A stretch of DNA of 44,551 nucleotides from a bacterium (GCA_018780265.1 JADMJV010000158.1:1-44551); one strand, 5' to 3'. Positions 34,496 to 42,903 are shown, counted from the first letter of the stretch. Numbers and translations are program-made. Notes: generated from the letters alone by a model not told the origin.

Positions 34496-34753
34496 ATGTC
34501 CTACATTTCGTGTATTGATGAAGCCTACATATCAGAACTCTGCGGCAACTGGCTGAGCGCCCGTGTTCTAACCGATCGACTGAACGTCGATGTGGGCACC
34601 CCTGACCAGGCTCTGGCCTGGCAAGACAAGTTGACCGGGCAACCGGGCATTGCCCAGGTTTGGGTTGACGGCGCCCGACTGCGCCTGACTTTCGATTTGC
34701 GCTGCTGGAGCCGGGCTGAACTGCTCCACAGGATTTGTCCGTCGGCGGCGTAG
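34496..34753 (+). CDS. Small hypothetical protein upstream of the PhoB-like regulator
   Basis: 85 residues, ATG start, 24 nt after the peptidase gene and 10 nt before the response regulator, so probably in one transcript with the two-component genes. The sequence alternates helix and strand (VDVGTPDQALAWQDKLTGQ then GIAQVWVDGARLRLTFD), which would suit a small ferredoxin-like fold similar to HMA or ACT domains. It lacks a C-x-x-C metal motif. No signal peptide. Family not recognised. Confidence 0.6.
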   Translation: MSYISCIDEAYISELCGNWLSARVLTDRLNVDVGTPDQALAWQDKLTGQPGIAQVWVDGARLRLTFDLRCWSRAELLHRICPSAA

Positions 34754-34763
34754 TAGCCAACTT

Positions 34764-35465
34764 ATGAGCACCCCGCGAATTTTGATCGTGGACGACGAGA
34801 AAAACATCGTCGAAGCGCTGCGCTACAACCTCGACCGAGAAGGTTACGAGACGCTGGTCTCTTTTGATGGGCTGGATGCCCTGGAACAGGCCAGGACACA
34901 AATTCCCGATTTGATCATCCTGGACTGGATGCTGCCGGGCAAAAACGGGCTGGAGGTCTGTAAGCACCTTTCCGGTCAGGACGCTACTCGCCACATCCCC
35001 ATCATCTTGTTGACAGTTCGCTCGGACGAGACGGACAAAGTGTTGGGTCTGGAAATGGGCGCCGTTGACTACGTAACCAAGCCCTTCAGTACCCGTGAAA
35101 TGATGGCCCGCGTCAAAGCCACCCTGCGTCGTCAGGAGAGCCTGTTGGCCCGCACACCCGCCGAAATCTACGTATTGGGCGAACTGAAGGTGGACTGGGC
35201 TCGCCACCGGGCCCACCTGGGTGAGCAACCTCTGGAGCTGACCTCGAAGGAGTTTCAACTGCTCAAGGCGCTGGCCGAGGCCAAAGGACGGGTGCTCAGC
35301 CGCGAGCAGTTGCTGGCCCAGGCCTGGGACTACGAACAGGCCAGCAACGTGAGCACACGCACGGTGGACCTGCATGTCAGCCAGTTGCGGCGCAAATTGG
35401 GCGAATTGTCGAGGCGCCTGGTGACCGTGAAGAACGCTGGCTACCGATTGGACTCCGAGGTGTAG
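34764..35465 (+). CDS. PhoB/OmpR-family response regulator
   Basis: 233 residues. Receiver domain (2-120): the acidic pair in ILIVDDEKN, phosphoacceptor Asp54 in LILDWMLPGKNG, Thr in LLTVRSDE and Lys in VTKPFSTRE. A winged-helix Trans_reg_C domain (about 135-230) has LTSKEFQLLKALAEAKGRVL, SREQLLAQAW and the recognition-helix region TRTVDLHVSQLRRKLG. The paired kinase carries a PhoU domain, so this is most likely the phosphate-starvation regulator PhoB or a close relative. The stop TAG (35463-35465) is followed after one base by the kinase TTG start. No pst genes are in the window. Confidence 0.92.
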   Translation: MSTPRILIVDDEKNIVEALRYNLDREGYETLVSFDGLDALEQARTQIPDLIILDWMLPGKNGLEVCKHLSGQDATRHIPIILLTVRSDETDKVLGLEMGAVDYVTKPFSTREMMARVKATLRRQESLLARTPAEIYVLGELKVDWARHRAHLGEQPLELTSKEFQLLKALAEAKGRVLSREQLLAQAWDYEQASNVSTRTVDLHVSQLRRKLGELSRRLVTVKNAGYRLDSEV

Positions 35466-35466
35466 T

Positions 35467-37245
35467 TTGGATGACAGTGACGAATTTCACCTGGCCGAAC
35501 GACTGCAAGCGGCGGCCATTCTGGAAAGCCTGTCTGAAGGAGTAGTGGCCGTCAACGCGGCTGGAGAGATCGTGTCCATCAACCCCGCCGCGCGAGCTCT
35601 GCTGGGGCTGGGGCAACTGCCTCTGACCGGGGCCAAGCTCTTTGAGACTTTACGACAACTTGAGCTACATCAACTGGTGAGGGCGGTCATGGAGAGCGGA
35701 CGCCTGACCCTGAAAGAATTTCCCATCTTTTCCCCGCGCGAGCGCACCTTGCGCGCCCAGGGGGTACCTTGTGCCGCCCCCGGTGCCCGGGGGGCACGTG
35801 TGGTGGTGCTGCTTCAAGACGTGACCGACCTGCACCGCTACGATCAACTGCGCCGGGAGTTTGTAGCTAATGTTTCCCACGAACTCAAAAGCCCTCTTAC
35901 GTCGATTCGAAGCCTGACCGAAACACTGCTGGATGGAGGTCTGCAAGACCCTTCCTGCAATCAACGTTTTGTAGCCTTGATCGAAGAGGATTCTACCCGT
36001 TTGAGCCGTCTGATTGACGATTTGCTGATTCTCTCTCAGGTCGAATCGCGGGCGGTTCCCTTGCGACTGTCAGCCGTAGAACTGGGGCCCTGTATCAGCA
36101 GCGTCATCGCCCCGCGCGAAGTGCTGGTGGCCGAAAAAAAGCTCACTATTGTGGTGGAGGTCGCCAACGAAACCACCGTGCGCTCCGATCCTGACCGGCT
36201 GCGCCAGGTGCTCGACAACCTCTTTGACAATGCCGTCAAATACAGCCCGGTGGGGGGGCGCATCCAGATTGTGGCCCAACCCACCACCGCCGGACGCGTC
36301 GAGGTGCGGGTTTTGGACCAGGGTCCCGGCATCCCTCCCGAGGCCCGCGTGCGCGTATTTGAACGATTTTACCGAGTGGACAAAACCCGAGCCCGTGAAC
36401 TGGGTGGCACGGGCCTGGGCCTGTCCATTGTCAAACACATTGTGGAAGCACATGGGGGACGCACCTGGGTGGAAAGCTGCCCTGGAGGGGGCAGTCAGTT
36501 TTGCTTCACTCTGCCGCTGGCCAGCGCCCACGAAGACGGGGTCCGTCCGGTGTTGGCCAGCCACCCCAGCCAGCCCAGCCAACCCCAACTCCCCCAGGAT
36601 CTAGACCCCGAACTGGGCCTCCTGCAAGAGCGACTGCTGGTGATGGGGGGCCTGGTGGAAGAGGCGGTAGGCCGGTCCATTCAGGCGCTCACGCTGCGCA
36701 GTGCCGAATTGGCCCGCCAGGTGTTGGATCGAGACCGAATTATCGACCAGGCGGAAATCGTGCTCGATGAAATTTGTCTACGTCTGCTGGAGCAGCACCG
36801 GCCCGCCGGGGCAGACCTTCGCCTCATCGCCATGGCTTTCAAAATCAATGCCGATCTCGAGCGGATGGGCGACCTGGCGGTCAATATCGCCCATCGCACC
36901 CTGGAATTGCTACGCCAACCCCTGTTGCTGCCCCTGGTAGACATCCAGACCATGGCCGAACAGGTCCAGGCCATGGTCAAAGGGAGCCTGGATGCGCTGG
37001 TGGAGCGTGACGTAGAATCTGCCCTGGAAGTGTGCCGCAAGGACCACGAAGTGGACCGACTCAACCGGCACGTTTTTGATACCATGCTGGACCTCATGTC
37101 CACCCAGCGAGACAGCGGCCAGCGCGCCGTGCCTCTGCTACTGGTTGGACGGGCCCTCGAACGAATCGCCGATCACGCTACCAACATCGCCGAAAATGTC
37201 GTTTACCTGGTGTCAGGCCGCACGGTCAAACATCGCTCTGCGTAA
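35467..37245 (+). CDS. PhoR-like histidine kinase fused to a C-terminal PhoU domain
   Basis: The start is TTG 35467, one base after the regulator's stop, with GAGG nearby upstream; no in-frame ATG or GTG precedes the conserved sequence. Residues about 12-120 are a PAS domain (ESLSEGVVAVNAAGEIVSIN) with no membrane segment. HisKA holds the phospho-accepting His138 in FVANVSHELKSPLTS. The HATPase domain (about 235-355) has DNLFDNAVKYS, DQGPGIPPEARVRVFERFYR and GGTGLGLSIVKHIVEAHGG. After a Ser/Pro/Gln linker (about 365-378), residues about 380-588 are a complete two-repeat PhoU domain, with ADLERMGDLAVNIAHR in the first bundle and RALERIADHATNIAENVVYL in the second. PhoU is normally a separate protein linking the Pst transporter to PhoR, so this fusion puts kinase and inhibitor or adaptor in one soluble chain. 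The 3' end overlaps the convergent gene by 20 nt. Confidence 0.92.
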   Translation: MDDSDEFHLAERLQAAAILESLSEGVVAVNAAGEIVSINPAARALLGLGQLPLTGAKLFETLRQLELHQLVRAVMESGRLTLKEFPIFSPRERTLRAQGVPCAAPGARGARVVVLLQDVTDLHRYDQLRREFVANVSHELKSPLTSIRSLTETLLDGGLQDPSCNQRFVALIEEDSTRLSRLIDDLLILSQVESRAVPLRLSAVELGPCISSVIAPREVLVAEKKLTIVVEVANETTVRSDPDRLRQVLDNLFDNAVKYSPVGGRIQIVAQPTTAGRVEVRVLDQGPGIPPEARVRVFERFYRVDKTRARELGGTGLGLSIVKHIVEAHGGRTWVESCPGGGSQFCFTLPLASAHEDGVRPVLASHPSQPSQPQLPQDLDPELGLLQERLLVMGGLVEEAVGRSIQALTLRSAELARQVLDRDRIIDQAEIVLDEICLRLLEQHRPAGADLRLIAMAFKINADLERMGDLAVNIAHRTLELLRQPLLLPLVDIQTMAEQVQAMVKGSLDALVERDVESALEVCRKDHEVDRLNRHVFDTMLDLMSTQRDSGQRAVPLLLVGRALERIADHATNIAENVVYLVSGRTVKHRSA

Positions 37246-38017
37246 CCGGATCGGGGCGAGAGCTTTCGGGCTCAGGTCGGCTGCGTTGCTTGACCACAAA
37301 GAAGGCAATTAAGGCCAGCATCACCGCCGCCGGACCCAGCAAAGCCAGATTGGTGGAATTGTTGACCGGCGCTACCGCAGTCGGCTCGGCAACCACCTCG
37401 AACTGGGTCGTCTCCAATCGCTGACGGGGGTGGGCCGGCTGGCGAGCCTGCTCGGGCGCCTGCTCCGGCCGAATGGGAGTGCCGCTCAGATTTACGCTGA
37501 CCTCGGCAAACCCATGATTCTGCTCGTAGTTATTGATCGTGCTGCGATAGCTGTTGATCCGATCGCGCAGATAGGCCTTGAATTCGGCGTCGACCAGACC
37601 CTTCTCCTTCGCGTTAAGAGCGCTGCCGCTCACGGTCCACTGCGAACTCAGCGATTTTTCGGCAATCTCCAGATTGCGTTGAGCCTCGACGTAGGACGAT
37701 GTGTTGTCGGAACTGCTGCGGTTTTCGCTGCGCACCAGTCCGACCTTGCGCAGGCCCTCGCAAAACCGACCCAACTTTTCTTCGGGGACGCGCACGTTGA
37801 GATTTCCATTGGCGTTATTGATGTCGCAATTAAAGTTGGTGATATGAGCCTGGCATTCGCGACACAACTGGTCCACACTCCGAGAGATGGTACCCATGTC
37901 CTGCACCTGAACCTGAGCGCTATAGTGGCTCTGGGTCATCCTGAGATGAGGCTCGGCTTGAGCCGAGAAAGAGAGAAGTGCGGCCACCAAGCCGACTTTG
38001 AGGCAACGAACAAACAC
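37226..38017 (-). CDS. DUF4349-like secreted/anchored protein
   Basis: Start chosen at GTG 38017, preceded by GGGGGA at 8-nt spacing; an in-frame TTG at 38035 is the alternative. Signal peptide (FVRCLKVGLVAALLSFSAQA), an ectodomain with two Cys pairs (LCRECQAHITNFNC), NLNVRVPEEKLGRFCEGLRK, a helical segment with EAQRNLEIAEKSL, then a C-terminal membrane helix (LALLGPAAVMLALIAFFVV) and a short charged tail. This layout matches DUF4349 proteins, whose function is unknown. Here the ectodomain faces outward and the tail inward. The gene end overlaps the PhoU-kinase gene by 20 nt on the opposite strand, so antisense interference is possible. Confidence 0.72.
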   Translation of the reverse strand: MFVRCLKVGLVAALLSFSAQAEPHLRMTQSHYSAQVQVQDMGTISRSVDQLCRECQAHITNFNCDINNANGNLNVRVPEEKLGRFCEGLRKVGLVRSENRSSSDNTSSYVEAQRNLEIAEKSLSSQWTVSGSALNAKEKGLVDAEFKAYLRDRINSYRSTINNYEQNHGFAEVSVNLSGTPIRPEQAPEQARQPAHPRQRLETTQFEVVAEPTAVAPVNNSTNLALLGPAAVMLALIAFFVVKQRSRPEPESSRPDPVTQSDV

Positions 38018-38138
38018 GATAGAGTCCCCCTTCAACGGAACTGAAAAAATTCATGTCGCCAGTTCCCCCCTTTTCTTCCACAAGGCCGGCCCAATTCCAT
38101 TGCAAGAGTCGTCAGTGTTTCAGCAGGCACGGCTCTGC

Positions 38139-39293
38139 TTACGGGAAAAGTTGGCACAGAACCGTCCTCCAATGCAGGCACTCTACGCCCTGGTGCAGCC
38201 TCTCGACTTTGTCCTGACTCAAGAGGATCTTGCGATGGGCCCCCGTGGAGTCGGCCAGGTCGGAGAATTTCTTGATTTGAGCCTGGGTAACTTGTTGAGT
38301 CGATTTGATTTCCAGGGCGGTGACGTCCCGTGGGCCTCGCGACAGGATGAGGTCGATTTCGTATGTTCCATCTGAGAAATACTCCAAGGTATAGCCAGAG
38401 CGCGAATAGGAATTGTGGCGCTGGATTTCCAAAATCACAAAGGCTTCAAAGGCTTCCCCGAAGGCAGAAGTGCGCTCGACCACCGACCCGCGCAAAATCT
38501 TGGCCAGAGCGCGCTGGACCCCCAAATCGAAAAAGTAAAACTTGGGCACCTGGCTCAGGCTCTTGCGCAATGAGGTGTGATGGGGATAGAGCAAGAATCC
38601 TACCAGAGTATCTTCGAGAATCTGAAAGTAGTTCTGGACCGTTTTGCCGTCCAAATCAAGGTCACGACCGAGTTTTCGGTAGCTCAATTGGGCGCCATGG
38701 CATTGTGCACTCAGCTCAAGAAAACGGCGAAAGGGTTGCATCTTGCGGACCAGTTGCTCGGCAAAAATCTCTTCCTTCAAGTAGGTATGTGCGTAGCTGT
38801 CCAGGTAGGCAGTCTTTTCCATATCCGTCTGAAAGGCCAGCAGACCTGGTAGTGCCCCCCAGTTGAGAACTTGGAGCAGGTCAAAGTCTTGGCCCAATTC
38901 TAGTGCAGTCAGAGGATACAGCTCATTCAAAAGGGCACGGCCGGCCAGCAAATTGGCGGCCCCGCGACGCAACTTTCTGGCGCTAGATCCGGTGAGGGCA
39001 AACTTGTGGTGCTTCTGTTCAATCAACTTGTGTACATAGTTCAGCAACGTCGGGCACTTTTGAACCTCATCGATGACGACCCAATCGAACTCATTCGCCC
39101 GCAACTGAACCTCATCATAGAAGAGTCTGGGATGGGCCAGATAGCGGTCTTCCAGTTCAGGATCGAGGAGGTCGACCCAGTAAACACGCTCTTTTGCCAG
39201 ATAGGTACGAAGAAAGGTCGTCTTGCCTGTGGCTCTCGCCCCAAACAGAAAAAAGCTGGACGACAGGAGTGGGCTGCACAGCCTGCGGATCAT
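38139..39293 (-). CDS. AAA_14/DUF4143 ATPase
   Basis: The start is ATG 39293 (TTG 39302 would add three residues). Walker A LFGARATGKTTFLRTYL, Walker B FDWVVIDEVQKC, a sensor region FALTGSSARKLRRGAANLLA with the family's conserved GR-A-L, and a C-terminal DUF4143 part with a restriction-endonuclease-like core (GEAFEAFVILEIQRH, YEIDLILSRGP, ALEIKSTQQV with the D...E-x-K pattern). These proteins are widespread in bacteria and archaea, often variable between strains, and have no settled function; DNA-related conflict roles have been proposed. Complete at 384 residues. Its start codon lies within the 35-bp near-palindrome. Confidence 0.9.
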   Translation of the reverse strand: MIRRLCSPLLSSSFFLFGARATGKTTFLRTYLAKERVYWVDLLDPELEDRYLAHPRLFYDEVQLRANEFDWVVIDEVQKCPTLLNYVHKLIEQKHHKFALTGSSARKLRRGAANLLAGRALLNELYPLTALELGQDFDLLQVLNWGALPGLLAFQTDMEKTAYLDSYAHTYLKEEIFAEQLVRKMQPFRRFLELSAQCHGAQLSYRKLGRDLDLDGKTVQNYFQILEDTLVGFLLYPHHTSLRKSLSQVPKFYFFDLGVQRALAKILRGSVVERTSAFGEAFEAFVILEIQRHNSYSRSGYTLEYFSDGTYEIDLILSRGPRDVTALEIKSTQQVTQAQIKKFSDLADSTGAHRKILLSQDKVERLHQGVECLHWRTVLCQLFP

Positions 39294-39325
39294 ACTCCTC
39301 AATTATGGCATTATTGCGGAGTATG
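39291..39325. promoter_or_regulatory. 35-bp near-perfect palindrome at the DUF4143 gene start
   Basis: CATACTCC (39291-39298) is exactly repeated in inverse as GGAGTATG (39318-39325). The 19 nt between are also symmetric (AATnATGnCATnATT core, 39301-39315). Over 35 positions only two symmetric pairs and the centre fail to match. The left arm includes the ATG of the DUF4143 gene and a GGAG just before it; the right arm presents GGAGTATG on the plus strand. It is the best operator candidate in the window and would suit autoregulation, or it could act as an mRNA hairpin. Confidence 0.6.
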
Positions 39326-39476
39326 GTCAACGTGCGGCTAAGGGTAGGGGGCGGACCAATCTTCATGCCCAGCCGAGTGGTGCACCGACCGCAATGTCCA
39401 CAGGCGGTCGCGGCCGCCTGTCGTCGTGGGTTTCGCGAAACTGAGTTGCTTCGTGGCTGAATTCTGGAAAGGTGCG

Positions 39477-39533
39477 CACTCCGTGTTCGCCATCCACCTA
39501 CACGTCGTGCGGATTCCTAAGTGCCGCAAGGCC
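39477..39533 (+). pseudogene. Possible remnant of an IS200/IS605 TnpA-like transposase
   Basis: The frame reads HSVFAIHLHVVRIPKCRKA, similar to the N-terminal strand of TnpA (HS-V-Y-x-L-x-x-H-x-V-W-x-P-K-Y-R-K). Nothing else of the transposase follows: the frame drifts into unrelated sequence. Too short for certainty. Otherwise the interval 39326-39644 has no gene I can support. Confidence 0.3.
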
Positions 39534-39644
39534 TGGCCAGTTCACTGGCAATTGTTTCCAGCCAGCTGGAAACTTTGCATTCTCTGGTTGGGGCGAGGGT
39601 CCAGTCTTTTTCGGTTTCTTTCGAAAGAGTGTAGGAAAGCCTCA

Positions 39645-40985
39645 TTGCTACACGAACCGGTCGCCGTGGACGGGCTGAGCGAACTATACAACCATTTTGA
39701 TCCGCTGGCACCGGCTCATCCGGACCAATATCTGGACTGTTCCGACGTAAGGGGCGGCAAAGCCCTGCTCAGGCGCTGCCGTAGAGAACTGCTTCAGGCC
39801 AAAGGTTATCGCCAATTCCTTTTCTCGGGCCACATTGGGGGCGGCAAAAGCAGCGAACTCATTCAGTTGGCGGCCGTGCTGGCCGAGTCAGTCCCCCGTA
39901 GAGTGGCCGCATTTGTTCTCGATCTTTCTAAGTACCTTGAGCCCTACGATACTTCCGTCACCGAAATCTACCTGTCAGTGGTCACCGAACTGGCCGATCA
40001 ACTGCTTCAACAGCACCAAATTGATCTTGGCGGTAACTTTTTCCGCAAGCGGGGGACCGAACTCAAAGAGATTCTTTTTGCCGAGGTCACTCCGAGTGCA
40101 GAACTCAACCTGGGCTTCTTCAAACTGGCTTTGGGCCAATTAAAAGGCACTCCCGAGGCACGAAAATTGGTGCGAGAGCGGTTGGCCCAGCAGATCGGCA
40201 ATCTGCGAAGTGAGGTAAATCAAGTTTTTACGCAGGCTCGAGCGGCTTTGCAGCAGAGAGGTTTTGATGACCTTTTTCTGATTCTGGACAATTTGGATAA
40301 GGTTCGACGTTTCTCAGATAGAGACGAAGGCGACGCTTCCTATCGAGCCCTTTTCTTGGAGAACGCCTCCAATTTCCAGCAGCTCGAAGTTCATCTACTT
40401 CTGACCGTGCCCCTCACCCTGGTGAGAGCCCACGGTCCTCAGTTGGAACAGAGCTATGGCAGCTCCACCTTCGTACTTCCCATGGTCAAGGTGCGAGACC
40501 GAAACGGGCATCCCTATGAGAAAGGCCGACAACGCCTGCGGGAACTCGTTCAGAAGCGCTTGAAAGGCAAGCCGCTGGGAGATGTTTTTGCTTCTGAAGC
40601 TTTGGAGTGGATCATCAATTACAGTGGGGGCGATTTACGCACCCTGGTCAGGCTGGTGCGCAGCTCCAGTTTAGAACAAGACCAACTGCCGATCACCCTG
40701 AACTCAGCCAGAACAGCCACGGGACAGATTTCCAGCACGCTGGCTTCAGCGATTCGTCACCAATGGTGGGCGGTGTTGGTTCAGTTGGAGCGACGAGGCG
40801 AAGTCGAATTGCACAACCGAGCGACTCAGGAGTTGATGGAGCAACTGGCGATTCTCGAATACGTCAATGGCGACGATGCCGAAGACCCATTTGATACGCA
40901 GGTCCCCTGGTATGCCGTCCACCCGATCGTTCGGGAGCTGAAAGCCTTTAAGCAGGCCTTGGCCGCCAGTTCGGCCATTGGCTGA
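39645..40985 (+). CDS. STAND/AAA-like P-loop ATPase
   Basis: I take TTG 39645 as the start because AGGAAAG lies about 6 nt before it and the family-like sequence starts soon after (LSELYNHFDPLAPAHPDQYL, DCSDVRGGKALLRRC). The frame is open back to 39426, but that part looks like transposon debris and noise; GTG 39666 is an alternative. Walker A FLFSGHIGGGKSSELIQLA, Walker B DDLFLILDNLDKV, then a region of AAA/STAND type (SGGDLRTLVRLVRSSS resembles a sensor 2/arginine segment) and a C-terminal winged-helix-like part (VQLERRGEVELHNRATQELM). 446 residues. The next gene starts within its last 8 nt. Such ATPase-plus-helical-repeat pairs are frequent in bacterial conflict or signalling loci. Confidence 0.8.
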   Translation: MLHEPVAVDGLSELYNHFDPLAPAHPDQYLDCSDVRGGKALLRRCRRELLQAKGYRQFLFSGHIGGGKSSELIQLAAVLAESVPRRVAAFVLDLSKYLEPYDTSVTEIYLSVVTELADQLLQQHQIDLGGNFFRKRGTELKEILFAEVTPSAELNLGFFKLALGQLKGTPEARKLVRERLAQQIGNLRSEVNQVFTQARAALQQRGFDDLFLILDNLDKVRRFSDRDEGDASYRALFLENASNFQQLEVHLLLTVPLTLVRAHGPQLEQSYGSSTFVLPMVKVRDRNGHPYEKGRQRLRELVQKRLKGKPLGDVFASEALEWIINYSGGDLRTLVRLVRSSSLEQDQLPITLNSARTATGQISSTLASAIRHQWWAVLVQLERRGEVELHNRATQELMEQLAILEYVNGDDAEDPFDTQVPWYAVHPIVRELKAFKQALAASSAIG

Positions 40986-42195
40986 GAAGCCGCTCAACAC
41001 CCTTGCCCGGCTGATCGGACGGAGCCGAGGTTTTTCCCTGGTTCTGGTTGTCATTGACCAGCCCGCCCAACGCGGAAGATTCGTGGGAGACCTTACCGAC
41101 CTGTTTGGGACGGCATTGCCGGCCATCTGGTTCGTGGAGACGACCCCCGACCCGGTGCCTGAACTGTTGGCCGCGGCGAGAAATTTGCCTCACGCCCCCG
41201 CCATCCTGGTTTTCGGTCTAGAATCGTGGATGTCGGAGAGGACCGCCCAGAACGAGCCGTTTTGGGCCAGACTGAATGACGCCCGCGAAGTCCTCATTAG
41301 AAATGTGCACTGTCCGCTCATCTTCGTGGTTACTGGTTTTCTGCACGACGCCTTTGCTCGCGCCGCGCCCGATCTTTTTTCGGGTGCTAGCGCCGTTCTC
41401 CGTGTGCCCCGCAAGCAGAAATCGAAATTGTCGAAGATGCTCTGGCTGCGTTTTCCCCGATGGGCCGGCCTCGACCTCGACGCAAAGAGGACGGAGCTTC
41501 TCGAGTTGACGGGACAGGCCTGGTTTCTCCCGGAAGCCCGACTTCAGCAGGTTGAATTGCTGTGGTGGCTTGGGCAGGAACAGGAGGCCTGGTCACTGGC
41601 CAGCGACCTCGTTTCCGAGTTGGAGCCCGGAAGCCTGAAGAACGAAGCCCTAGTGAAACAGTTATTGGTGTCGCACGAAGAGCCGGAGCTTCTCTATTCC
41701 CGGACCAATGGGCTCAGGTCGCAGTTCCTGAAGAGCGAAGACCCCCGCTGGCTGTTCGAGACCGCCTGCCTGGTCTGCGAAATCCACCGGGACTGGGGGA
41801 ACCGGGATGTGGCGAGGCGGTTTCTGGCTGCCCTTCACTCTGCAAACTTCCCTGAAATGAGCCCGGAGCGGGCCCGGATGACTCTACTTTCGGCAATTCT
41901 CTATCTGGATGGTGGCGATTTCCGGTCGTCTCGAGACGAACTGAGCATCGCTCGCAAGATCACCACGGAGTTTTATGGCCCGAGGCACCCTCTCAGCCTG
42001 GAGGTAGACTATGTCATGGCTCTTGTGGCCGAGTTCGAGGGGAAGTTTAGTGATGCTCGCCGCGAGCTCTCGCGGATTCTGGAACTGTGGCTCGCCCTGG
42101 TTCCCGTGGGGCACCGGAGCACTCGTGTTCTGAAAGCGATGGAACGCCGACTGCTGACTCCTCCGGGTGGGCGGAGCCTGGCTGAACTTGAGTGA
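40978..42195 (+). CDS. Partner of the STAND-like ATPase, helical-repeat protein
   Basis: TTG start at 40978, overlapping the ATPase stop (40983-40985), so the two are translationally coupled. The N-terminal domain (about 1-150) is alpha/beta, with strands FSLVLVVIDQPA, AIWFVETTPD, APAILVFGLESW and CPLIFVVTGF and the family-like end AFARAAPDLFSGASAVLRVP. It resembles the first domain of TPR proteins that pair with STAND ATPases (they usually read A-P-D-F-W-S-x-x-S-G-V-F), but has no Walker A. The remainder is TPR-like helical hairpins (ALVKQLLVSHEEPELLYSRT, LSLEVDYVMALVAEFEGKFS). Likely a scaffold or sensor for the ATPase. No enzymatic effector domain recognised. Confidence 0.72.
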   Translation: MAEKPLNTLARLIGRSRGFSLVLVVIDQPAQRGRFVGDLTDLFGTALPAIWFVETTPDPVPELLAAARNLPHAPAILVFGLESWMSERTAQNEPFWARLNDAREVLIRNVHCPLIFVVTGFLHDAFARAAPDLFSGASAVLRVPRKQKSKLSKMLWLRFPRWAGLDLDAKRTELLELTGQAWFLPEARLQQVELLWWLGQEQEAWSLASDLVSELEPGSLKNEALVKQLLVSHEEPELLYSRTNGLRSQFLKSEDPRWLFETACLVCEIHRDWGNRDVARRFLAALHSANFPEMSPERARMTLLSAILYLDGGDFRSSRDELSIARKITTEFYGPRHPLSLEVDYVMALVAEFEGKFSDARRELSRILELWLALVPVGHRSTRVLKAMERRLLTPPGGRSLAELE

Positions 42196-42452
42196 AATCC
42201 GGGGAAATAGCCTTTGGAGAAGTGGTCGGCGGCCTTAGGGCCACGCTATGCCTCGTCCGCCTGGATTTCAACGGGCGGGCAAGAACGAGCTGGCATCACC
42301 GTAGCCTGTGCTGCGCTTGTCGCGCCACTCCATTCCTTTCTGGGAGCGCTACCTACCGCTACATTGAACAATACCTATCTGGAGAAGCATTTACCTCGGG
42401 TCCTGCCTCCTCTTGTTCGCAACAGAATATGGCGCTCCGAATATGGGCCCGG

Positions 42453-42902
42453 TCAGGGCCAGCGCAGGCTGTTCAAAAGCTGAGACTCCAAGGACTCCAT
42501 CTCGGCCTCCGAGGGAGTTTGAACAAAGGCCAAAGTGAGCGAGAGCATCTTTCCCTTCTTGGAGATCAGATAGTTGAGGGTCAGGCAGTTCATCTTCGAC
42601 ATCGATCTCCAGGAGGCAACCTGGCACCCACCCAGGCTCCGCATCCGGGTATCTGTCAGCAGCCGGTCGCCGCCCTGCTCGACCAATCGCGAGCGCGCAC
42701 TCTCGGCAAATCGGGCCAGGTCTCCCTTGGAGCCCAGAGTTCGAAAGTCGAGACAGAGGGTTTGCTCCGGATTCAACCACACCCCTTGATAGGATACCCA
42801 GGTGTCGGGTATCTCGATCTGACCCTCGCCCGCCTCGCCCAGAGTTCGGCCCTGAGCCACGGACAGCGTGAACAACAAAACCAACACCGCCAGAAAACGC
42901 AT
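42453..42902 (-). CDS. Small secreted protein, unknown
   Basis: 149 residues with a signal peptide (MRFLAVLVLLFTLSVAQG), then IEIPDTWVSYQGVWLNPEQT, LGGCQVASWRSMSKMNCLTL and a C-terminal helix SEAEMESLESQLLNSLRW. The layout (IPxxW near the start, strand pairs, closing helix after P-S-E-A-E) recalls PsbP/DUF1795-like secreted folds. ATG 42902 lies one base after the stop of the upstream gene, so it is the second gene of an operon. Function unknown. Confidence 0.68.
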   Translation of the reverse strand: MRFLAVLVLLFTLSVAQGRTLGEAGEGQIEIPDTWVSYQGVWLNPEQTLCLDFRTLGSKGDLARFAESARSRLVEQGGDRLLTDTRMRSLGGCQVASWRSMSKMNCLTLNYLISKKGKMLSLTLAFVQTPSEAEMESLESQLLNSLRWP

Positions 42903-42903
42903 A

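Noticed and set aside
34482..35375. Minus-strand 297-aa frame opposite the response regulator
   Set aside because: Antisense shadow of a clear receiver/winged-helix gene; no homology-like motifs.
39426..39644. N-terminal extension of the STAND-like ATPase
   Set aside because: Composition is unlike the rest and includes a TnpA-like scrap; a TTG with a good Shine-Dalgarno at 39645 precedes the conserved part.
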